Below are positions 12,387-23,200 of a stretch of 64,000 nucleotides of DNA, piece by piece. Both the position numbers and the translations under genes were made by a program. The notes beneath the pieces are model-generated. The model had not been told where the DNA came from, searched no databases, and worked only from the letters and a program-made list of their open reading frames with translations. Location of the stretch: the NCBI GenBank assembly GCA_007026445.1, contig VDMD01000006.1, positions 992,001-1,056,000 of the forward strand, read 5' to 3'. Within the stretch, counting starts at the first letter, position 1. The number at the start of each line of letters is the position of its first letter. The DNA is from Schizophyllum amplum. Its lineage: Eukaryota; Basidiomycota; Agaricomycetes; Agaricales; Schizophyllaceae.

Positions 12387-12788
12387 CGCGAAAACGGTGG
12401 AGGGACAGAAGAAAAAGTCGCCATCTCGCGCGCTAACCTGGGATAGGAGGCGCGGTAGCTGATCATTGCGCCTGTCATGACTGGATGCGCGCAGCGCAAT
12501 TTATGAAGGGACAAAAGATTTCGGCAATCGCCTCCGTGGACCGACTGAATGGAAGCAGGAACAAAGGTACAACAATTACTTACCCCTTTGGGAAACAACA
12601 CACATCCAGACCACACGTGCTCGACATTTTATGGCCGTATGCCGTCGCTACGATTAGCTCGCAGCGAACATATAGTGTAACAATGTATGAACTATACTCT
12701 AGAATGTCATTATGTGCCCCACTATCAATGAATACAGATAAATCGACACGATGTGCAAGGCAACGCCACCTCTCGCGAGCCTGCCGCC
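12387..12788. other. Spacer between the O-FucT-like paralogues
   Basis: A 402-bp stretch holding the promoter of copy 1 and the 3' end of copy 2. No open frame resembles a known protein. Confidence 0.45.
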
Positions 12789-14427
12789 TTAATGGTCGTC
12801 CGCTCCCAGTTTACCCCATTGTACCATCCGTGCCACGCCAGAATTCCACTCCTGTACCCGTCTTTCGCTGATGAGACTGACGGTAGAATGCGCAGTACCA
12901 ACAAAGCCGGACGCCATGGCTTGGATACAGGCGTCGATAACGATGGCCCACCAACCGGCCTGTTCGTCGTCGTCGTAGTCGATGTACAGGTAGCCGAGCG
13001 CTTTCACCTCTTCCCAGAATGCCGGATCTCTCTCGTCTAGAACATATGCTTCAGCGAGGCCGTACAATGAAAGGAGGACACCTCGACACTTACTAGATTG
13101 CACGATAACATGACGCGCTTGAATCTGACCAGGGTCATTGGCGAGGTCCTCCTGCACTTCATGAACGCGCCGGAAGTAGGCCGATACGGGGGGAAGACAT
13201 TCATCTATGGGCACTCCTTTACACCATCCACCGAAGTCGCCGCGCCGCATATGAACCGCGATATACTACCGATACTCTCGTCAGCGCCGAAACAAAGATA
13301 GGCAAGGGATATGCGCACCGGCGGAATTTCTGCTCGCTCGGGCAAGCCCATGACCGCTCGCAGACGCGCCTTCGCCATCAATTGCACCTCCGGCGTATAC
13401 CGCAGGTGCTGCCCGACGGCGCGCCAGGCGGACCAAGACAGCCCTACATCCCAGTCCAGGTGCTCTCCGTTGATAGAAGCGTAGTACAGATAATCAAAGC
13501 ATGCCATATGTTTGTCCGGTTGGTTTCCCCCGTATGGCACAGACGTCTGCCACCGCTGCGTAGACGCCAGATGTTCGGGATAGATGAGATTCGCAAGCTC
13601 ATCTATGAGATGATGGCGCTTGCCCAGCGTGTATTTAGGCGTTTGTGAGTAGACGGAGTTGACACCGAGGAGGTCCACGATCTTCGACGGCATGGCGTTC
13701 AATATCGCCCAGCAGTGGAAATCTTCTTTGGTGTCGTTATTCGGTTTGGCGTCTTGCCACTCAAGAATAGGTAGCTGTAGTCGTGCGCGAAGATAAGGAA
13801 GATCGAAGACAGCTCCGAAGGGTAGTGATTTGGCACCGTCTGCGTCTCGCCCATTAGCGGGGCTGTAACTAGAGCGATCGCTGCGCTAAGCTTACCTATG
13901 TGGCTGTTGGGAATGAAAGGAGGAATGATCGGCACTCGCGTCGAAAGTATGCCGATGTATATGAGATTTATCTGAGGAGCGTAATGAGACGCTCCGCGCG
14001 CCAAAACAAAGCGTGTCGACGTACGGAGCTCAAGATCTGGTTGGCTACGAAAGCGCGTCAGACGCCTGCGCGCAATAGCGAGCCGGACGCGACTTACTCA
14101 TGCCTATGTTCATGCCCCACTGCGTCACGTATAGCGTGTCGGAGCGTAGATTGTCTATGTCGCGCCACTTCTTAGCGAGTCGCCCCGCATACCACAAGAC
14201 AGATATGCACCTTTGATCAGCGACGAGTCATTCTCGGTCAAAACGCTCTGTGTGCTCCAGCGCGGGTCGTCGTATACGTGCATGGCGTCGCCCAGTGAGA
14301 CCTGCGACCCAACGAGGTCGCGCAGGCTCGGCATCTCCTCCATGCGGACGAATGTCCAGCCAAGAAGCAGCAGGGCGGACAGCAGAATGAGCGGGAGGCC
14401 CGCTCTACCAAGAGCGGGAAGAGTCAT
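12789..14427 (-). CDS. O-fucosyltransferase-like type II membrane protein (copy 2)
   Basis: Paralogue of the gene at 10751-12386 with the same exon plan. It starts MTLPALGRAGLPLILLSALL, a clear N-terminal anchor (residues 10-27), then YDDPRWSTQSVLTENDSSL and DTLYVTQWGMNI. The equivalent blocks are INLIYIGILSTRVPIIPPF, LPFGAVFDLPYLRARLQLPI, KHMACFDYLYYASING, RRGDFGGWCKGVPIDEC and GFVGTAHSTVSLISERRVQE, ending VQWGKLGADDH. The intron after HI uses a normal GTAAGC donor and ends GACGCAG, so its reading frame supports the less canonical join proposed in copy 1. The two proteins have diverged clearly outside the blocks, indicating an old tandem duplication. It probably acts in the secretory pathway on protein or glycan acceptors, by inference from the fold only. 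Confidence 0.82.
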
Positions 14428-17400
14428 GATGGGAAGAGGGAAACACGCAGAACGAAGGACAAAGAACCCGCGAAGGTCTCCGATCGCTTATGCTCATTCA
14501 GGAGATGCCGTGCAGTCCAGTGACCGCTCCGCACCTTGTTCGGGCACGGAACCAAAGAGTGCATGGCCGAATGCGGAAGTACAATGGTGGCGTGAGTCAC
14601 AATAAGCAAATAAAACATGCTTCCTCGTCAGAGCGGTCACCGCGAGTATTACTGACTGTGGTGAGAGAGATGGAGCTGGTGTTGAAGAGCCTGTGTTGGG
14701 GAGATCCCGAGTAATGAGCGACAAGGGAGCGCCGATGCTGTAGCGGAGAATACAGAACAATATGCATGCGCGAATAAAGAGCGATAGCGTGCCAGAGAGA
14801 TCAAGACCCTCGTAGGTAGGACAGCTGTAGTACAACTCGGCCAACGACGCGGAGCGTCTTGACAGACACGAGCTTGAAGGCGTAGAAGGCGTAGTTGGGA
14901 ATCACAAGGCTTTATCGATTTTGACGCTCGTGCTGTATATCGGAGTGGTTGCAAGAAGAGTTCGACAGACGCCAGAAGAGGACATACATGAGCGACGTTC
15001 AGATAGAGATACACCAGAAGTTCGACAGCAGTCATCCAGAAGGCCGGTTTTCGTCCTATGTCACAGCTGTAGGCATGCTCGATGGCCAAAACCAGTCGAC
15101 TGTATGCTGTTTTTCTGCGTACCCTGCCAGTCAGCTGGACAGAAACAGGTAAAGAAACCAGTGTTGCCGTTCCCCCCGTACAGAGCACGAGATGTGAAGG
15201 CGTGATCATGACGCCGCTATTGTCAACGGGCCAGGCGCTTAAAGACGGCAGGCAGTCAGTAAGCCCAGTCCAGTGTATGGGCGCATTGAGATCGCGAGAT
15301 GCTGTTAAGCGCCGTCCTAGTATCTGCTAGCGCGTGGCATCAGCGAGGTGCCTATCACACCAGATCTATCTGAGGGCGCTTACCGCTCAATATTCAATCG
15401 TGGCTGTGCATCTTTTGCCTCGTAAGGACGAGAAGCGCTGGGCCTCCTCAAGTCTTTCTGAGAGCTTTCTATATCGATGACTCACCGCGTGATGGTCGCT
15501 CTGGTATCATAGGCCACAACCTCTTCTTTGACTCGAGGCGGTGTCTCAAATCGATATGACTTGAGAGGTATCAGCCATCGTCGAATATGAGACGGACATT
15601 GCTCACCTGGGCAAGGCTAAACCATACAGGCGCCTATGTGCAGAAGCTGTTGGACTTGACGAGAATTTTCGTCTGCGGAACCTGGAAGCGATGCAAGAAT
15701 CCCATGCGCGCTCTTCGATGATCGCCAAAGTAGGTATCTTGAAAGGCCTTGACGCCGATTCGGGAAAGATCAACCGAACGTGTCGTCCGGACGAGGCGGA
15801 CTCTGACATGCAAGCGCTGGTAGACCGGTGTGGGTAAAGACGTTAGGCGAAGGCAGGGCCCCAGCCCATGTCGCCCATTGAAGTTACAGTATGAGTCGAA
15901 GTTACGGTCTTGGAACTGTAAACACGCTCGCAGTGGCCACGGGCTTACCTTAGTAACTTGGACAGCGGACAACGAGTTGCAGGACTTTGAAGGCAGAATG
16001 GGCAGAATGTCTCCTGGTATACGTATTTCATTCGAGGGTGAATATCTGCGGCACTCAGTCAAGGATGCGAGATGAGTAATACTTGGACGTACGACAAAAG
16101 AATGGCACATTGCACGCATCGTGCTTTTCGCCTTCCAGCCCCCGTCACGAGAACAATGGCCCAAGCTAATTGATGAACATCGAGGGGAAGGTGTGGAACG
16201 GACATCAAAGGACACACCTCGAAGTTGATCGAAGTCATACTCACGCCGACGGAGGTGGGACTCACAGGAAAGTTGAACATTCATCGCTCATAGCGGAAGC
16301 ACAACTTAAAGTTAATCCAATCCGGATGAATGCGAACCGCATCATCTCCGTTGTAAGTAGAGACACTGTAGCCAGTATCACAGGAGAAGCCTGTAAAGAG
16401 ACGCCAAAATATCATGACACGATCGTCTGTATGATGTACGCACCGACGTTCCCACCGATGGTGTGTGCAGGTTGTTCGCCCATCGTGGACCAGTGTAGCT
16501 CAGAGCATTGCAGAACAGGTCAGAGCGGGAGACGCGGCCTTCGATGCGTATCGCAATGGTACGAAGGCAGTTTACCGCTGTGAGTCAGGACTCTGAATCT
16601 TTCCCGGTGGACAGTCATCCACCCGCGCACGCCGAGCCGGCCATCCGCCGAGGAATGGTGTCCCACCGCGCAATACTTTATATTTACAGAACATATGGCC
16701 GCGCAATGGGATTTGGAGGCGGTGGGGGCATGGCTTGCTGAGTGAGCTGGATTGCGCCCCGGAGCCTTGTCTTCCGTGGCGGGACCGATGCTCCGAGGTG
16801 CATGGACTACGTGGCATGTCGTGGCGCGCCCAGGAGTGGGGCGGTGGACGTGCGCGCGAGTCCCGTACGCAGTCCGCCCGAGTCGCGTACGCAGTGCGCT
16901 CGGGTCTCAGCAAGGCAGTGCCCCGACGCTCGGGATCCGCGTCCTTTTTGGCCTCAAAGGTCTCCCTACAATATGCCCAGCCAACATCGAGAAATTTGTG
17001 CACCACAGCGTCGAAGATCTACGCACCACAGCCAGTCAGGGGAAGCGGATCCTACCCGTACGGCCAAGGAGGCGAGGGCAGTGACTGCAGATGGATGCGA
17101 ACTCTGTGTGAACTTGTCCCCGATCGTATCACGCGCTCATCAGCGCATCAGAGATGGTCAACAATACATTCCCACGGTTGAAAATGAACATCGGGCTTGG
17201 GAAGCGGGTTCGTTGGCGAGCGCGAACTGTTATTGTGAGTGCGCCTGACTACTAGAGGAAGCGCCGGCTGCGCTCGGCATAGACCTTGCTTGCCATCACA
17301 GCCACAGCACTGTAAGTAGATCTTCATGGCCACAGCTGTTTATAGCGTCACATATACTTCCTTCTTTCAAGCAGAGCCAGCGTGTACTCCCTTGGCGGCC

Positions 17401-19601
17401 TAGTCCCCAGGTCCTCCCTCATCAGTGCATGCAACGCGTGTTCTCAGTAGAACAATAACCACCGGTTGCATGTTTGCATGAAAGTCTGCCCATTCAAGCG
17501 CTGCACAAGCAATTGCACTCCTCAGCCAAGACAACGCCATGCTTTTCGGCGGCAGTGCTACTCACCCACCAGTCTGGGAGACACTGCAGGGGAGCTCAGA
17601 GAAGGGCCAAGGCCGTAGGATGGGAGGGAGAGATGGGTAGAGTGGACGAGGGAGGAGCAAGGGGACAGACGGAGGAGACAGCAAGGGAAAGCAATTGCGA
17701 GGGGCGTCCCGTCCTGAGTGTAAGTATATGCCGACGATGGGGTGGGGCCGGCGAGCATGTAGAGGCGCGTTGTACAGCGCCCGAGAGCGTCGACGCCAGT
17801 GTGCGTGAAGAGGAAGAGCTGGAAAGAGGGGAGGCCGAGTGTGATGAGATCCATGCTACAACGTCTGCGAAGAAGGAGGGGACGGGGGACGTGCAAAGAT
17901 GTTATGGACTGAACTTCCTTCCTTACATTTATGGATTGCGATCAGATTGTGATTCGCATTGACAATTGTGAATGAGAATGACGCGGTAGATGCAGGCTTT
18001 GTAGAGGCTGAGGGGCACGCCCACGTCCATCCGAAGGCTTCGTGCATGTGCTCCATCTCCTTTATTACCGCCTCGACAGTTCTCGAAACCTGACACGGAC
18101 GCGATACCCTTGGTACTATTTTCGCGTCTGCTCCCACCGCGACTGCACCGGCGCCGCTGACTGCCGTCGTCTCACCGCACCCGAAGCTGTCGCGCTGGGC
18201 CCAGTTACAAGTCATACGCTCCGAATAGTACCTGCTGCTGCGCAGGATCTGCCGAGCGTAGGGTTTCTCAGTGTGGGCGATGGAGTCGTTGGATAAGTTC
18301 CCCTCTGAGGGATGGGAAGGATGCACACTGCGCGGACTGACACTCATCCGACCTGTGGCGCGTTCAGCGCCAACCAGCCTCAAGAGTCAAAGCACAGGAT
18401 GCGCTACGCGCGAGACGAAGCGAAGAGGGATGCGCGTCCTGGGCGCGTCCAGAGGCGATGGCATTGTAGGCGATGCGAGTAAAGGCGAATGCATAAGTAC
18501 GAGGGCGTGAGGATGGCAAGTGCGAGATGCCGAAGGAGCACCAGGGCTGTATTGGACGAAGCACTAGTGTGGAGGGCGCAGATTGCGAGGGATGGGAAGG
18601 ACACCGCGCGCTGCCCGTACAGACATTCCCTTGGTTGGTGCTCTCAGCGCGAGACGCGATGTCAATGCATAGAATGTAATTCAACGTGGGCAGAAGCGGA
18701 CAGTGCGGGAGCAGGACAGAGCAGATTGCAGATCAGAGAAGAACAGGTGCGTGGCGGGAGTCGAACGGCAGGCCATTGGCAGGATGTATGAGTCATTGTT
18801 TGGTATTGTGGACGAAAAAAGACAGATAATTATGGGGGAGGAGAGACCTTGCAAGCAAGGTAATGTCATTGAGCTTGACGATGGACACTGCATGCGATAA
18901 TAAGAAGCTGTGGCATACAAGAAATTCTGCGCTATCAACAATGGAACAACAGCAGCTCAGCGTACTAGCACAATAGTACGTTGCGGTGACTTCCGTAGAC
19001 AATAGCAAGCGGGGCGGCGTCAGAGAAGAGGCCGCAGAAAAGGTAGGCGCAACAATGGAATGAGCGCACAATTGTGACCTCCGAGCTAACGTGCTGAGAA
19101 GAAACTGTTACCTACCCGAAGGCGCAGTCGCGCCCAGGCGCGAGACGGCGGCGCGCTTTGATACGCGAGCTCTGGCGGCGCACCGAGGCGAGCGCGCGCG
19201 GCACCGCCATGACGCAAACAGTGGGCCCGCGCGACAAGCTCTCACAATGAGGTCGGGCGCTGTGATTAATGTTTAGAGCACTGGTATCTCTAATAAAATC
19301 CTTGCGAGCGACGCGCCGCACGGTGACAATGGAATAGCCTTCGCTTACGGGGAGGATTACGCAGCGTAAGTTTCAGTGTTTGAGCCTGGAGGCGAGGCGA
19401 GGAGGCGAGGATCTACTACTTTGCACTGACGCGGAGGGTCATCGAACGCAGGTAGGACGCGTTGTTGTTCGGGAAAGTGTGGCCTTGGCAGGTTCCACCG
19501 TGCGCATGACGACAGGAGTGCACGCTGTAGGACGTGGGGAGCCGAGGACGCCATCCATTGCAGGCGCCTGGCAGGATGCATGTGTGCAACGGTCCCGAGT
19601 G
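14428..19601. other. Gene-poor region with unassigned splice-like fragments
   Basis: Over 5 kb without a gene I can name. Open frames are short, overlap on both strands and lack family motifs. Some minus-strand pieces look spliced: one around 15634-16284, where AVQVTK can join FQDRNFDSYCNF across a GTAAGC...TTTACAG intron, and one at 16281-16500 (entered separately). The stretch 17400-19600 looks non-coding. Possible explanations are lineage-specific small genes, eroded genes or transposon remains; no long terminal repeats or reverse-transcriptase motifs were seen. Confidence 0.4.
16281..16500 (-). other. Candidate terminal exons of an unassigned small gene
   Basis: Two minus-strand segments join cleanly across a GTGCGT...TTTACAG intron of about 50 nt. 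They read STMGEQPAHTIGGNVGFSC, then DTGYSVSTYNGDDAVRIHP, then DWINFKLCFRYER, followed by TGA at 16281. The composition (Gly, Asp, Asn, Trp, Tyr, Cys) looks like a folded extracellular domain rather than random translation, but I recognise no family. Another frame across the same join is also open, so the assignment is weak. Exons further upstream, towards a possible start near 17333, could not be fixed. Confidence 0.25.
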
Positions 19602-19949
19602 CTACAGGTTTTGGCATGTGGAGGGAAGTAGAGTCTGTAGGAAAGTCAGATCAAGGACCAGGGATAGCACAGAGTTGTGGTACGCATAGTATTCTTGGCT
19701 TCTTGGTTCTTTTGAGGACTCAGCGTTGACCAGAGGCGCGCGCCTATCCAAGGACCAAGCTGTGGGTCCAAGAGGACCGGAGAGCCGCAATATGCCTGAC
19801 GAAGGCCCTTCAGAGACAAAAATCGGCGGGCTCGGCTCGGCGCTCGTCATCTCAATTGTCAGATCTGCGGGAGGGCGTGGTGTGAGGTCTGGGTATAGCT
19901 TGGCGCCTGCGCTGTGCGCGAGAAAGAGCAAAGGTAGGGTGTATTTCAT
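19602..19949 (-). CDS. Hypothetical small secreted protein
   Basis: A 115-codon frame with good start context (CCACCATGA). The N-terminus, MKYTLPLLFLAHSAGAKLYP, is a plausible signal peptide with cleavage after AGA. The mature part is short, Pro- and Ser-rich at first (TPRPPADLTIEMTSAEP), and ends TLLPSTCQNL. No family is recognised, no intron is needed, and only one Cys is present. It lies 335 bp from, and divergent to, the Ca2+-ATPase gene, so the two promoters overlap. It could be chance, because this flank is otherwise poor in genes. Confidence 0.35.
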   Translation of the reverse strand: MKYTLPLLFLAHSAGAKLYPDLTPRPPADLTIEMTSAEPSPPIFVSEGPSSGILRLSGPLGPTAWSLDRRAPLVNAESSKEPRSQEYYAYHNSVLSLVLDLTFLQTLLPSTCQNL

Positions 19950-20185
19950 GGTGGGGGCTACCCTATGGCATTGCTACAGCATGTACTGCAGTTGGTAGGC
20001 GCTAGATGCGGGACGGGACAGGAGCAGATTGGGAGTGTCACGTGTGCGACAGTGGATGTCTCGACCACGTGCGATGCGCAGTCTTTAAAGTCTTGGCGCG
20101 GTAACTCCATATGGGGTTATAAAGCTGTGCATATCATCATAGAAGCTTGGCTCTACAGCTTTGGTTTAACGTTCACGTTGAGGTC

Positions 20186-20191
20186 TATAAA
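20186..20191 (+). promoter_or_regulatory. TATA box of the Ca2+-ATPase gene
   Basis: TATAAA within GAGGTCTATAAAGTCCC lies 93 bp upstream of the ATG at 20284, and a pyrimidine-rich stretch (CTTTTCTCTCCTCTAGCTC) follows it. This matches the layout of fungal core promoters. Confidence 0.6.
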
Positions 20192-20283
20192 GTCCCTTTT
20201 GGACGGGGCAGGAGAGCTACAGCCGTTCCTTTTCTCTCCTCTAGCTCTTCTCCCGCTTTATCATCTCTTTGTCCGCGGCGACC

Positions 20284-23200
20284 ATGGCGCACACTCCCGA
20301 CGAGTCGCCAGTCGTGCCAGCGATCGTGACGACTGACCTCAGCTCCAAACCCAATATCGTGTTATCCGACGACGAGGACAATGCACCCAGCAACCCCCGC
20401 CGTGGCCTCTCGCCCTCTGGCGCAGATGCAGGCCTCCTCTCGCCTTCTTCGCCTTCGGGTCGCGCGTCACTCGAGGTCCCCATGTCTCCGTCGTCCGCCG
20501 CCTCTGACGACGGCACCCTCACCGCTCCCCCATCCCCTACCCTCTCCAACCGCTCCGACGGCCCATTCAACACCTCCCTGGCCCTTCGCGACAACAAGCC
20601 CGACGGCTCCAGCGGGCTCACCTCCCTCCATCTACTGTCCCCCGACTCGCATCAGCATAGGAGAAAGGGCTCCATCGCGAGTGACATGACGCAGCAGGAC
20701 GCCACCAGCGATGACGGCACCCATTTGCGGCACGTCAAGTCCAACACGACCGACTTCACGCACGTCGATGAGGAGCGTGCACGGCACGAGGCGGAGAGCA
20801 AGCAGCGTGACGCGAAGGGCTCGACCGATGCGGGCCAGGGAGACGCTGGTGACAACGAGGAGGGCGCGGAGGGCGAGAAAAATACACGCGCCGCTTTGGA
20901 ACAGGACGAGAACCTCGACCCGACTCCGTTTGCCTTCAAGCCGTTCTACCTCGCGCGCATGCTTGACCCGAAGAGCATCACCGCACTCGAGGATATCGGC
21001 GGCATCGACGGTCTCATGAAGGGCCTCGGCACAACTGAAGCCCACGGACTCACGGGCGCGCCGAGCGTCGGCAAGGCGAGCTCCAGCTCAGTACACCTTC
21101 CCACAACACCTCCGACAGGCGGCAAGGGCGACGCGTCTACCGCGACCTTCGAGGACAGACAACGCGTATACGGCCCCAACACCATCCCCACGCGCGCTAG
21201 CAAGACATTACTGCAGCTCATGTGGGTCGCTTTCAAGGACAAGGTTTTGGTGCGTCTAGCCTGCTCTCGCTGGTGGTTTGTGGCACTAACTTGTCCGTAG
21301 ATTCTGCTTTCCATCGCCGCCGCCATCTCTCTCGCCTTGGGGCTCTTCCAGGATTTTGGGCCGTCGCACAATCCGGAAGATCCGCAAGTCGACTGGGTGG
21401 AGGGTGTTGCGATTATGGTTGCCATTATCATCGTCGTACGCATATACCCATCTTTTTCACGTGTTACTCCGTATCTGACGCATAAACAGGTCATGGTCGG
21501 TTCCGTCAACGACTGGCAGAAGGAGCGGCAGTTCAAGACCCTGAATGAGAAGAAGGAAGAGCGCGGTGTCAAGGTTATTCGCGACGGCGTCGAAAAGGTC
21601 GTTGACATCAAGGCGGGTCCATACCCTCTCCCAAGTCAGCTTCGTCTAATTGGTGCATTTTTACAGCAAGTCGTCGTGGGCGACATCGCGATGTTGGAAC
21701 CCGGCGAGGTTGTCCCTTGTGATGGTATCTTCGTCTCCGGCCACAACGTCAAGTGTGACGAGTCCGGCGCCACGGGCGAGTCTGACGCCATCCGGAAAAT
21801 GCCGTACCAGGACTGCATTGCTCTTCGGGATAAGAACCTGCAAGAGAGTGAGCGCATATAGCCGATCTTACGACCGTGACTGACTTGTTTGGTGCAGAGG
21901 GCTCTAATGCGGACAGGGACGAGATTCCGGGGCACACTGATTGCTTTGTGGTCAGCGGTAGCAAGGTCTTGGAGGGTGTGGGCAAGTATGTGGTTGTTGC
22001 GGTTGGGCAGAAGAGCTTCAATGGTCGCATCATGATGGGTGCGTATCTCAGTGTCTTTTGGTGGGACGTTGCATCTTACCTACGATTGTTTAGCTCTCCG
22101 GTCGGACGGCGAGAATACGCCTTTGCAGCTAAAGCTCAACGCGCTCGCGGAACTCATTGCGACGATTGGTGGCGCGGCCGGTCTTTTGCTCTTCGTGGCC
22201 CTTCTCATCAGGTTTTTCGTGCAATTGGGGACTGGCGAGCCAGTAAGGTCAGTCCGTGTCGTTGGCCAACGTCCGTCGTGTACTAAGATGTCTCTGTAGA
22301 TCGGCGAGCGAGAAGGGTATTGCTTTTGTCAACATCCTCGTTATTGCGGTCACTTTGATTGTCGTTGCTGTCCCTGAAGGTGTGTTTGGTGCATAACTTC
22401 GCCTTGAGCACTCGCTCATCGTGTGCCAGGTCTTCCACTTGCTGTCACTCTCGCGCTCGCCTTCGCTACCAAGCGCATGACGTACGAGAACCTCTTGGTG
22501 CGCGTGCTCGGATCCTGCGAAACCATGGCGAACGCCTCGGTTGTGTGTACAGACAAGACGGGCACACTTACGCAGAACGAGATGACGGTCGTTGCCGGCT
22601 CTCTCGGCGTCAAGGCGAAGTTCGTTCGCTCGCTCGAGGAGAACAAGACGCGCACCAACGCCGCGGACTCAGAGGCGGCACCGGAGGACAAGCCAGCGAA
22701 GCAGCGCGACGATTTCTCTCTCGACCTCGGCGACTTAAACGGCATCCTTTCGGAGTCGTTGAAGGCGCGGTTCAACGAGGCGGTCGCAATCAACTCTACG
22801 GCGTTCGAGGATGAGGATAAGACGACCGGCGAGACGGTTTTCGTTGGCAGCAAGACGGAGACCGCGCTTCTCAAATGGGCGAAGGAGCTCCAGTGGGGAG
22901 ACTACCGGGCGGTGCGCGACGGCGCCCAGGTCATGCAGATGATTCCGTTCTCGAGCGAGCGCAAGGCCATGGGCGTGGTCGTGAAGACCAAGGAGGGCCG
23001 CTACCGGGTGTTCATGAAGGGCGCGAGCGAAATCCTGAGCAAGCGGTGTACGAAGCACGTCATCATTTCGAAGGACGGGTCCTCGAGCTCCAGCGAAGAC
23101 GTTGAGACCAAGGACATCGACCAGGCCGCAGCAGACAACATCAGCCGGACCATTATCTTCTACGCTAACCAGACGCTGCGCACCATCGCGATGTGCTACC

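Noticed and set aside
15600..16300. Possible STE3-type pheromone receptor remains (FRRRKFSS... then RLYGLALPR)
   Set aside because: A faint resemblance to one loop of the receptor only. No transmembrane exons, no conserved IFEDIGC-like block and no pheromone precursor were found nearby.
18745..18790. Minus-strand GTTCGACTCCC resembling a tRNA T-arm
   Set aside because: T-stem pairing fails and there is no D-arm upstream.
20269..20283. Start of the Ca2+-ATPase five codons earlier
   Set aside because: The upstream in-frame codon is TTG, not ATG; the ATG at 20284 has strong context and follows a TATA box at a suitable distance.
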